Shown here one piece after another: positions 1 to 11,100 of a DNA stretch of 64,000 nucleotides (positions are counted from its first letter, which is position 1; each line of letters opens with the position of its first letter). The DNA lies in contig NC_088321.1 of the NCBI RefSeq assembly GCF_910592395.1, positions 5,210,001 to 5,274,000 of the forward strand. The letters run 5' to 3'. The stretch is from Lineus longissimus. Its lineage: Eukaryota > Nemertea > Pilidiophora > Heteronemertea > Lineidae. The translations under genes were made by a program, and so were the position numbers. The notes below the pieces were generated by a model. It had not been told where the DNA came from and did not search any database. It saw only the letters and a list, made by a program, of their open reading frames with translations.

Positions 1-9
1 CTATAAGCC

Positions 10-143
10 TATGTGACCGATCAGACACACCAAAACCAGGCGCATGTAGGCATACCATAGCTTTACAGAATATGCATTGTATTTATTTAACCCTATTTCT
101 AAATTTTACGACAGGCGTCTGGTTTTGCTGTGATGGGTCGCAT
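10..143. mobile_element. Short inverted-repeat element (MITE), TGTGACC family
   Basis: The ends are inverted copies of each other: the left end reads TATGTGACC... with AAAACCAGGCGCATG inside, and the right end is its imperfect complement. Related copies lie at 33076-33270 and 26202-26832. No coding capacity, so a non-autonomous DNA transposon. Confidence 0.6.
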
Positions 144-362
144 AGAGAATCTCACATCAGACAAACTGTACTTGGTTTAATGAAATTTGCCCTGAAATCA
201 TTAATTTCCTACAAATGAATAGGGGTTACCATAGATGGAAAAATCAATTAATCAAATTCATTGATAAAATTTATAGATTTCAGGTCAAATACCTCTGACA
301 CGTGTATAAAGGGAACACCCAATTCATCCTGGCAATGGCATAATACAGTGACAAAGTAGGCG

Positions 363-2931
363 CGTTTTACTGTTCAAGTAAAATGTAACAAATACCAGCA
401 GTTCTATCATTGACCAGTTAATCCACACATAAGAAATGGGTAGATCACAATGTTTTACTGTTCAAGTAAAATGTAACAAATACCAGCAGTTCTATCATTG
501 ACCAGTTAATCCACACATAAGAAATGGGTAGATCACAATGTTTTACTGTACAAGTAAAATGTAACAAATACCACCAGTTCTATCATTGACCAGTTAATCC
601 ACGCATAAGAAATGGGTAGATCACAATGTTTTACTGTTCAAGTAAAATGTAACAAATACCAGCAGTTCTATCATTGACCAGTTAATCCACACATAAGAAA
701 TGGGTAGATCACAATGTTTTACTGTTCAAGTAAAATGTAACAAATACCAGCAGTTCTATCATTGACCAGTTAATCCACACATAAGAAATGGGTAGATCAC
801 AATGTTTTACTGTTCAAGTAAAATGTAACAAATACCAGCAGTTCTATCATTGACCAGTTAATCCACACATAAGAAATGGGTAGATCACAATGTTTTACTG
901 TTCAAGTAAAATGTAACAAATACCAGCAGTTCTATCATTGACCAGTTAATCCACATATAAGAAATGGGTAGATCACAATGTTTTACTGTTCAAGTAAAAT
1001 GTAACAAATACCAGCAGTTCTATCATTGACCAGTTAATCCACACATAAGAAATGGGTAGATCACAATGTTTTACTGTTCAAGTAAAATGTAACAAATACC
1101 AGCAGTTCTATCATTGACCAGTTAATCCACACATAAGAAATGGGTAGATCACAATGTTTTACTGTTCAAGTAAAATGTAACAAATACCAGCAGTTCTATC
1201 ATTGACCAGTTAATCCACACATAAGAAATGGGTAGATCACAATGTTTTACTGTTCAAGTAAAATGTAACAAATACCAGCAGTTCTATCATTGACCAGTTA
1301 ATCCACACATAAGAAATGGGTAGATCACAATGTTTTACTGTACAAGTAAAATGTAACAAATACCAGCAGTTCTATCATTGACCAGTTAATCCACACACAG
1401 TCATAAGAAATGGGTAGATCACAATGTTTTACTGTTCAAGTAAAATGTAACAAATACCAGCAGTTCTATCATTGACCAGTTAATCCACACATAAGAAATG
1501 GGTAGATCACAATGTTTTACTGTTCAAGTAAAATGTAACAAATACCAGCAGTTCTATCATTGACCAGTTAATCCACACATAAGAAATGGGTAGATCACAA
1601 TGTTTTACTGTTCAAGTAAAATGTAACAAATACCACCAGTTCTATCATTGACCAGTTAATCCACACAGTCATAAGAAATGGGTAGATCACAATGTTTTAC
1701 TGTTCAAGTAAAATGTAACAAATACCAGCAGTTCTATCATTGACCAGTTAATCCACACATAAGAAATGGGTAGATCACAATGTTTTACTGTTCAAGTAAA
1801 ATGTAACAAATACCAGCAGTTCTATCATTGACCAGTTAATCCACACATAAGAAATGGGTAGATCACAATGTTTTACTGTTCAAGTAAAATGTAACAAATA
1901 CCAGCAGTTCTATCATTGACCAGTTAATCCACACATAAGAAATGGGTAGATCACAATGTTTTACTGTTCAAGTAAAATGTAACAAATACCAGCAGTTCTA
2001 TCATTGACCAGTTAATCCACACATAAGAAATGGGTAGATCACAATGTTTTACTGTACAAGTAAAATGTAACAAATACCAGCAGTTCTATCATTGACCAGT
2101 TAGTCCACACATAAGAAATGGGTAGATCACAATGTTTTACTGTTCAAGTAAAATGTAACAAATACCAGCAGTTCTATCATTGACCAGTTAATCCACACAT
2201 AAGAAATGGGTAGATCACAATGTTTTACTGTTCAAGTAAAATGTAACAAATACCAGCAGTTCTATCATTGACCAGTTAATCCACACATAAGAAATGGGTA
2301 GATCACAATGTTTTACTGTTCAAGTAAAATGTAACAAATACCAGCAGTTCTATCATTGACCAGTTAATCCACATATAAGAAATGGGTAGATCACAATGTT
2401 TTACTGTACAAGTAAAATGTAACAAATACCAGCAGTTCTATCATTGACCAGTTAATCCACACAGTCATAAGAAATGGGTAGATCACAATGTTTTACTGTA
2501 CAAGTAAAATGTAACAAATACCAGCAGTTCTATCATTGACCAGTTAATCCACGCATAAGAAATGGGTAGATCACAATGTTTTACTGTTCAAGTAAAATGT
2601 AACAAATACCAGCAGTTCTATCATTGACCAGTTAATCCACACATAAGAAATGGGTAGATCACAATGTTTTACTGTACAAGTAAAATGTAACAAATACCAG
2701 CAGTTCTATCACTGACCAGTTAATCCACACATAAGAAATGGGTAGATCACAATGTTTTACTGTACAAGTAAAATGTAACAAATACCAGCAGTTCTATCAT
2801 TGACCAGTTAATCCACACATAAGAGATGGGTAGATCACAATGTTTTACTGTACAAGTAAAATGTAACAAATACCAGCAGTTCTATCATTGACCAGTTAGT
2901 CCACACATAAGAAATTGGTAGATCACAATGT
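363..2931. repeat. 88-bp tandem satellite, array 1 (about 29 copies)
   Basis: The unit repeats every 88 bp with very few differences, mostly T/A at one site, GC to GT changes and a 3-5 base insertion (CAGT) in a few monomers. Each unit carries a short inverted repeat, TTTTACT and AGTAAAA around a 5-base loop. High identity suggests recent expansion or homogenisation. No open frame runs through the unit. Confidence 0.95.
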
Positions 2932-3624
2932 TCATGACATGATTGCACTACCACACCATTGCCTTTGAAGTAGGTATTTTGAATCGTTTTAAGTTTTGCA
3001 TGTATACCCGGTAAGTATTAATTGAATGAAATGACAAGACAGGGCATAATAATTACAATAATAATAAATACCGGATATTATAGTGCCTTGTACAAGCTAA
3101 ACATGCTCCAAGGCACTTTACAATGGAGTTGGAAGCAAATATTTGGATTTAAAACAGTTTGATAGTGGTAAAACAGATTGATTAAAAAATTGAGTCTCTA
3201 AAACATAGATGGCACATTCGGAATATAAGTCTATGTAGCTACCAACTAAAGGCTTCGCGGAACAAATGGGTTTTAAGTGATTGTCTGAAAGTTAACACAC
3301 GCTCTAATATAAGTCCTTCATGGCATCTGGAATCGCATTAAAAAGTCTTGGTCCACTGACTCGAAATGATCGGTTTCCATTGTTCGTTTTGGTCCTTGGG
3401 ACGATAAGTCTTGTTTTAGCTGACGATCTTAGTGACAGAGCTGGTGTGTAGGACCTTATCATATCACGCAAGTATGAAGGTGCACTGTTGTTATAAGCTT
3501 GAAAAACCATAAGGATAATTTTGTATTTCATTTTGTATTTAATCACAAGTATAGGAAAAACGGATGCGTATAAAAGGAACACCCAATTCATCCTGGCAAT
3601 GGCATTTCAGACAAAGTAGGCCCT
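2932..3624. repeat. Macro-unit spacer, copy 1
   Basis: This spacer between satellite arrays is repeated almost exactly 1668 bp downstream. It carries a LINE 3' fragment on the minus strand and ends with the same flank (GGAACACCCAATTCATCC...) that precedes every satellite array in the region. Confidence 0.85.
3304..3530 (-). pseudogene. LINE (CR1/L2-like) reverse transcriptase C-terminal fragment, copy 1
   Basis: The minus-strand frame contains the pattern typical of the end of CR1/L2-type ORF2: a helix of the KYKIxLMVFQAYN type, then APSYLRDMIRSYTP, then LRSS...VPRTKT and a closing RSFRVSGPRLFNAIP. Only this tail is present; the polymerase core is absent. It is a dead fragment carried inside the satellite macro-unit. 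Confidence 0.7.
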
Positions 3625-4599
3625 TTTTACTGTTCAAGTAAAATGTAACAAATACCAGCAGTTCTATCATTGACCAGTTAATCCACACATAAGAAATGGG
3701 TAGATCACAATGTTTTACTGTTCAAGTAAAATGTAACAAATACCAGCAGTTCTATCATTGACCAGTTAATCCACATATAAGAAATGGGTAGATCACAATG
3801 TTTTACTGTTCAAGTAAAATGTAACAAATACCAGCAGTTCTATCATTGACCAGTTAATCCACACATAAGAAATGGGTAGATCACAATGTTTTACTGTTCA
3901 AGTAAAATGTAACAAATACCAGCAGTTCTATCATTGACCAGTTAATCCACACATAAGAAATGGGTAGATCACAATGTTTTACTGTTCAAGTAAAATGTAA
4001 CAAATACCAGCAGTTCTATCATTGACCAGTTAATCCACACATAAGAAATGGGTAGATCATAATGTTTTACTGTTCAAGTAAAATGTAACAAATACCAGCA
4101 GTTCTATCATTGACCAGTTAATCCACACATAAGAAATGGGTAGATCACAATGTTTTACTGTTCAAGTAAAATGTAACAAATACCAGCAGTTCTATCATTG
4201 ACCAGTTAATCCACGCATAAGAAATGGGTAGATCACAATGTTTTACTGTACAAGTAAAATGTAACAAATACCAGCAGTTCTATCATTGACCAGTTAATCC
4301 ACACACAGTCATAAGAAATGGGTAGATCACAATGTTTTACTGTTCAAGTAAAATGTAACAAATACCAGCAGTTCTATCATTGACCAGTTAATCCACACAT
4401 AAGAAATGGGTAGATCACAATGTTTTACTGTTCAAGTAAAATGTAACAAATACCAGCAGTTCTATCATTGACCAGTTAATCCACACATAAGAGATGGGTA
4501 GATCACAATGTTTTACTGTACAAGTAAAATGTAACAAATACCAGCAGTTCTATCATTGACCAGTTAGTCCACACATAAGAAATTGGTAGATCACAATGT
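3625..4599. repeat. 88-bp tandem satellite, array 2 (about 11 copies)
   Basis: Same monomer as array 1, with the same variants in the last monomers (GAGATGGG, then TTAGTCC and AAATTGG), which shows that the array ends were duplicated together with the spacer. Confidence 0.95.
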
Positions 4600-5292
4600 T
4601 CATGACATGATTGCACTACCACACCATTGCCTTTGAAGTAGGTATTTTGAATCGTTTTAAGTTTTGCATGTATACCCGGTAAGTATTAATTGAATGAAAT
4701 GACAAGACAGGGCATAATAATTACAATAATAATAAATACCGGATATTATAGTGCCTTGTACAAGCTAAACATGCTCCAAGGCACTTTACAATGGAGTTGG
4801 AAGCAAATATTTGGATTTAAAACAGTTTGATAGTGGTAAAACAGATTGATTAAAAAATTGAGTCTCTAAAACATAGATGGCACATTCGGAATATAAGTCT
4901 ATGTAGCTACCAACTAAAGGCTTCGCGGAACAAATGGGTTTTAAGTGATTGTCTGAAAGTTAACACACGCTCTAATATAAGTCCTTCATGGCATCTGGAA
5001 TCGCATTAAAAAGTCTTGGTCCACTGACTCGAAATGATCGGTTTCCATTGTTCGTTTTGGTCCTTGGGACGATAAGTCTTGTTTTAGCTGACGATCTTAG
5101 TGACAGAGCTGGTGTGTAGGACCTTATCATATCACGCAAGTATGAAGGTGCACTGTTGTTATAAGCTTGAAAAACCATAAGGATAATTTTGTATTTCATT
5201 TTGTATTTAATCACAAGTATAGGAAAAACGGATGCGTATAAAAGGAACACCCAATTCATCCTGGCAATGGCATTTCAGACAAAGTAGGCCCT
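4600..5292. repeat. Macro-unit spacer, copy 2
   Basis: Essentially identical to the spacer 1668 bp upstream, including the LINE fragment. This marks a recent tandem duplication of spacer plus array. Confidence 0.85.
4972..5198 (-). pseudogene. LINE (CR1/L2-like) reverse transcriptase C-terminal fragment, copy 2
   Basis: Second copy of the same LINE tail; its translation is identical to that of the first copy, which dates the macro-unit duplication as recent. Confidence 0.7.
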
Positions 5293-5375
5293 TTTTACTG
5301 TTCAAGTAAAATGTAACAAATACCAGCAGTTCTATCATTGACCAGTTAATCCACACAGTCATAAGAAATGGGTAT
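5293..5375. repeat. 88-bp satellite, truncated third array (about 1 copy)
   Basis: A single monomer follows the standard flank and is cut at GGGTA by the insertion of the pogo-like element; the rest of the monomer (TCACAATGTTC...) resumes on the other side of the insertion. Confidence 0.85.
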
Positions 5376-5376
5376 A

Positions 5377-7086
5377 CAGTAGAACTCCCGCAAGTCGACA
5401 ACGTATAACCCGTCACTGTGCATGAGTCGGCACCCACCAGAAAGTCCCAATTTCATCTAACTAACGTTAATTTCATTAAAAGATATGCATACAACTCGTC
5501 ATTCATAAGTCGTCATTTAAGGTTTGGCTCTCCGTCAATTCTTTGCAACACCATTCTGCCATGATTTTTTTGCAAAAACACCAGCATTACTCCTTCAAAA
5601 GTGAGTTTCATCAAATTTCAGGTAGCGCACATTGTTCTTTGTGCATTACTGTACATACTGCCAACCTTGAAATGCAAATTAACTTCCTTTTGAGGGAGTT
5701 CTAATTGCTTTCGAATTTCAGTTTCCTGGAAAAATTTCCAAATGCGCACAAAAGCAATTAGAGCAGCTTCAAAACGAAGTCAATGTTGATTTTGATGGTG
5801 GCAGTTTGTTCATTAAATCACAGAGAACAGTGTGCGCTCCTTGAAATTTGATAAAACTCATTTTTGAGCAAGTAATGCTGGTGTTTTTGCCAAAAAATCA
5901 TGCCAAAATGGTGTAGTAAAGAATTGTCGTAGAGCCAACCCTTAATACAAGTCGGCACCAATCTTACAGTCCCTTGTAATAGAAATGAATGTACAATTAC
6001 ACCGGTAACTCGTCACCGCGGGGCGTGCGTCTTTGTTCAGCCCATAGATCAAATGACGATCCACGTGTATTAAAAATGTACGGATACAGTTACAAGTCGT
6101 CACTGACGAGTTATGTAAGTCGTCATTGTGACGAGTTATGTAAGCCATCATTGTGACGAGTTATGTAAGCCATCACTGTGACGAGTTATGTAAGCCATCA
6201 TTGTGACGAGTTATGTAAGCCATCATTGTGACGAGTTATGTAAGCCATCATTGTGACGAGTTATGTAAGCCATCATTGTGACGAGTTATGTAAGCCATCA
6301 TTGTGACGAGTTATGTAAGTCATCATTGTGACGAGTTATGTAAGTCATCATTGTGAGGAGTTATGTAAGCCATCATTGTGACGAGTTATGTAAGCCATCA
6401 TTGTGACGAGTTATGTAAGTCATCATTGTGACGAGTTATGTAAGCCATCATTGTGACGAGTTATGTAAGCCGTCATTGTGACGAGTTATGTAAGCCATCA
6501 TTGTGACGAGTTATGTAAGCCATCATTGTGACGAGTTATGTAAGCCATCATTGTGACGAGTTATGTAAGTCGTCATTGTGACGAGTTATGTAAGCCGTCA
6601 TTGTGACGAGTTATGTAAGCCATCATTGTGACGAGTTATGTAAGCCATCATTGTGACGAGTTATGTAAGCCATCATTGTGACGAGTTATTTAAGCCGTCA
6701 TTGTGACGAGTTATGTAAGCCATCATTGTGACGAGTTATGTAAGCCATCATTGTGACGAGTTATGTAAGCCATCATCGTGACGAGTTATGTAAGCCATCA
6801 TTGTGACGAGTTATGTAAGCCGTCATTGTGACGAGTTATGTAAGCCATCATTGTGACGAGTTATGTAAGCCATCATTGTGACGAGTTATGTAAGCCATCA
6901 TTGTGACGAGTTATGTAAGCCGTCATTGTGACGAGTTATGTAAGCCATCATTGTGATGAGTTATGTAAGCCATCATTGTGACGAGTTATGTAAGCCATCA
7001 AAATGATGAGTTATTTTACTCGTCCTACCTGTAAGTCATCATCAACATCTAAGTGCCAAGGGTGGCGACTTACACGAGTTCTACTG
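5377..7086. mobile_element. Non-autonomous pogo-like element carrying a 25-bp array
   Basis: The ends are inverted copies starting CAGTAGAACTC and ending GAGTTCTACTG, flanked by TA on both sides as expected for pogo/Tigger-type (Tc1/mariner) insertion. Inner end sequence (AAGTCG/CGACTT) also matches. No transposase is visible. About half of the element is a tandem array. It is inserted inside a satellite monomer. Confidence 0.75.
6104..7015. repeat. 25-bp minisatellite (about 36 copies)
   Basis: The unit TGACGAGTTATGTAAGCCAT plus CATTG repeats every 25 bp with single-base variants (CC/TC, A/G). The word resembles the flanking element sequence (GACTTACACGAGTT), so it probably expanded from the element's own terminal sequence. 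Confidence 0.95.
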
Positions 7087-7378
7087 TATCACAATGTTCT
7101 TGATATGATTACACAACCAGTCCATTGACTTTAAAGTAGGTATTAACTTACACGAGTTCTACTGTATCACAATGTTCATGATATGATTACACAACCAGTC
7201 CATTGACTTTAAAGTAGGTATTTACTTACACGAGTTCTACTGTATCACAATGTTCATGATATGATTACACAACCAGTCCATTGACTTTAAAGTAGGTATT
7301 TACTTACACGAGTTCTACTGTATCACAATGTTCATGATATGATTACACAACCAGTCCATTGACTTTAAAGTAGGTATT
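7062..7378. repeat. 78-bp tandem repeat joining transposon end and flank (4 copies)
   Basis: The element's right terminus (ACGAGTTCTACTGTA) plus about 60 bp of flanking satellite-spacer-like DNA repeats at positions 7081, 7159, 7237 and 7315. The unit therefore arose after the transposon inserted. Confidence 0.9.
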
Positions 7379-7471
7379 AAACCATACAAGTTTTGTATGT
7401 ATAAATCAATATCAAATTAAAACATCCTATCACGTTTCTGAAAATGTTTAACAAGAATATTGCATTGGGTC

Positions 7472-7629
7472 GGGGGGGGGGGGGGGGGGGGGTAACCACT
7501 TGTCCACCCAACTGAACAACTGCACCAGTATTCCTGCGTTTGGTCTCGCGACACCAACAACAGATTGGCAGCGAGCCAAGGCCACTCACAGCCAGTAAAA
7601 TCGCGAGGTTGTTCAGTCGGGTGGACTGG
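7472..7629. repeat. 21-base G run and small inverted repeat
   Basis: An uninterrupted run of 21 G precedes a short inverted-repeat pair (GTCCACCCAACTGAACAAC at 7502 and its near complement at 7609). Possibly a small transposon remnant. The length of the G run may be a sequencing artefact. Confidence 0.4.
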
Positions 7630-8176
7630 TGGGTAGTGCTGCCCCTCCCATATGAATTATTGAGTCTAGTGACACAGTGTTCCTGAACTTTCAGTAAGTT
7701 TTTTTTAAAATTGCATTGAGATGAAACCTGTACCACATTGTAGCCAATATCCTATAGTTTCAAAAACAACAAGAATTAAAAAAATATGTTGGTAAAATTT
7801 TGAGAAAACTGCATTTTTCCATTTCATGTACATTTTCCCATACATTGTATACATGCATTTCTCTTCAGTTAATCTTCCCATTTTTACTCATTTAACATGT
7901 TTAAATGTGTCATTCGCACTAAAAAATCACTTTGTTTGTTTGTCCACATACATGGTCAAAAGGAAAAGTAAATGATCATAACCAAAATGATTTACAACAG
8001 TAATTAGATATAAGCAGATTATACATGGTGTTTATTAACTCTCATATTTGACTTTTAGCCATATTATGAAGGGAATATTGGAGTTAAACACCATGTCATC
8101 TCCTATTATCTTACCATTGTTGCAACACATTTTGGTGAAAATCATTTACTCTTCCTTTCGGCAAAAGAAAAAAATA

Positions 8177-11100
8177 TTATTTAGTGCCGATGGGAAATAT
8201 TGACATGCATCGCAATCTGTTTGCATTCACCTTGAGCGTGATCGGATCTTTGAGTGTTGTATTCATAAAGTCTCTCTCAAGAGGAGGCAAGAGCTTTAAG
8301 AAAGAACTTGTGATCATCTCCGAGTCCACATTCGGGTCAAACAGGGCACACAATGATGCCTTGCATAGGCTCATTGGGAAGTACCCCAACAACACGTAAG
8401 CGTGGCTGATGATTTTCCCAATGATGGAGAAAACATCAGTGTCCATCACATCATGGTCCACTTTTGGGACCTTAGCATCACTCCCCTCAAAATACTTTGA
8501 GAGGGCAGCCTTGAGAAAACACGTCAACATCTCTCGGGACAAGCCATCCATATCCTCTGCAATGTTTTCTCCTTCGAACGTCACATTGATTCGATGGAAA
8601 GTCAGTTGGTCATCACTCCTATAATAGTCCATCAGGTTTAAGATCGACTCACGGCTGATGAACATGTTCTTCTCCACACCAACTCGAATGAAGGTTTTTA
8701 TCTCCATAGCCGCACTTTGTAGATCTCCAAGACCTGAAGTGATAGAGTAAGTTAATCAAAGAAATTGCCAACTCTAAATTGTCAATAGACAAGGACATCC
8801 TTAAAGAGATCAGGGTTTTTCAGTGGCCTCAACAAGACCTGAATGAGATTGGGGATTCTGTGATATGCCATTAAGCTAAATGGACTGCCCATGACTTACA
8901 ATGGCCATGTAACTCGGGATATAATCGGCATTCTCTACACACCAGTAGCAACTAAAATTGTTGAAATTAAATTGAAAGAAAACTTACAGGTTTTTGTGCA
9001 AACTGAACCAGTAGCAGTAGATTCATTCTTCTCTTCATTTTTGTCCATTTCCTCATCATCCAAAGATTCCAGATCCTAGAATAAGATGAATGACATCCTA
9101 GAAGTAGAAGAATGGATCAGCTTTAAAAATAGATTACTAACACGGGGTATTTATATAGGGCTCTATTACTCATCAGGTGAGTATGCTGCTTTCAATGAGT
9201 GCATTGCCAGGTGGGTCTTTAGGAAAGAAGTATGCAAGTGATTCTGTTCTTTCAATCCTCCACAACCTGGTTCAACATTGATCATGGTTGAGGCAACTGT
9301 CACAAAGATACTACCATATAGTGGTTGCATCTGACGGTGGCCAGTGGAACCAGGCTGAGACTGGTCCAGCGACAGGGAAATCAATGAAAACTAGCAGTGG
9401 CGGAATAAGAAAAGACCGGCGTTTGAATGTAGCCACTGCTTAAAGGAGTGTAGGTAAGCTTAGGCTTAGGCTTTTATTCACTAGGCCAAGGGTAGTTCTC
9501 TGCCAATCCCAACTTACCCTAAATCAACATCTGTGCCAAGAATGCATACAGAGGGCTTTTTTATAGACATCATACATAAAGAGACTGAGATCAACAAATG
9601 AAATAAACTTACTGAAGACAATTGGCGATCATCATCATCTTTTATGTGCAGTGTGGTATTTGATGTTCTCCCAACCTCCTTCAGGGAGAGTTGATCCCGC
9701 TTCAGCTTTTCACCAACTAACATAAGTTCACAGCCCTGAACCTTGCTCGTTCCCTCAACAAAATAGAACAAGTTCTGAAAAGAGAAAATATACCCATAAA
9801 TGGCGAGGCAGACGCAGAACACACAGTGCTGCAAGTGATGATGACTGTGCATTTCTGTAGACCCAGGTGAAAGTTCCCGTTTCAAGTTTCTGTACCTACT
9901 CTCTACCACATCAAACAGGATTTTACCAATATGGTTGACGCTGAGACAGTCAGGCCTTCTGGTGAGGAAATACAAATTGAAATATCTCATCCATTTTCTC
10001 ATTCAGGATATCAATTCATTCATTCAGGGCTGTGCACACCACAAACACACACAAATGAAGTTTTTGGCAACAAAGTTATTGAATGACACTCGTGGTAAGT
10101 TCCACCTCTTTTTTATCCACTATCAAGAAGCAACATGGCTGGGTTCTGAGAGACGAGAGAGAAAGTTGTCACATACCAGGACAGTATCCGTTTCCCGGAA
10201 TTGCCTCGTTAAATTCGTTTCAGGGCACACAAATTTCACCTGGATACATCCCTCCTCATGGTTCTGGGCCCAGTTCTGCAAGCCTCTTTTCTGTCAGCTG
10301 AAGCACAAGAAAACACTGGTCAACTCTTGAGATTTAAATCGAACAATACTCTTCCTGATCCAGGTGCTAACTGTGGAGTGAGGACAAGAGGTCAAATGAA
10401 AAGTTGGTTAATCACTTCTCTGAATATAATGCAATATCTGAATGACCCCAAAAAATGGTTTCTCAGTGACAAATCCATGTAGTTCTCCAACAAGGACTTC
10501 ACCAAGCCAGTCAACTGGATCAAACAGGGGGCTAAATTTGGCCGAACTAGCTGTCGATACCTATCAAATGGTGTGAAGTACACCAGTTTTAAGTTCCAGT
10601 GTATGTGAAATTCTAAATAATTGATTCCTGATTTCCAGATTCCATCTTTACTGATTTCAGGCTTGCATTGGTCGCGTCCTCTTCTAACCTTCACATAAGT
10701 AAGCGGCCGATAGCATTTTCAACGTGTACACATTTGGAGGAGCGTTGGTCCAGATTCTGAGGAGTCACACTGGACCAGCCAATCATATCACGATATCTGT
10801 TACAATGTACCATGACCTGCCAATCAAACCATGATCAAACCGAGCGGCGGCAAAATTCTTTTGAAGTCTGACCCCGTTTTCTCTTTGATTGTTATTATCG
10901 TGCTTTTGAAGTCTCAGTCAGCGTCTTCTGATTGGTCGCAAACAATTCAGCGCAAAGATTGGACAGGCTCAGCGATTGGTCCTGTCAGAACGTAGTGAGG
11001 AGTAAGCAAACGAAGAATTATGTGAGGAGTTAGGCAGAATTATGTGAGGAGTTAGGCAGAATTCCCATTTCCTGTGGAAATGTGATTTTATTAGTTCATA

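Noticed and set aside
6104-7015. Regular 25-bp repeats that resemble a CRISPR array at first sight
   Set aside because: There are no spacers; the units are head to tail, and the context is an animal genome.
7377-7736. 119-codon minus-strand frame spanning the G run
   Set aside because: Contains the translated homopolymer (poly-Pro) and an inverted repeat; it reads as non-coding transposon DNA.
8184-8624. Two plus-strand frames opposite the HECT exon
   Set aside because: Antisense shadows of the HECT coding sequence; no recognisable motif.
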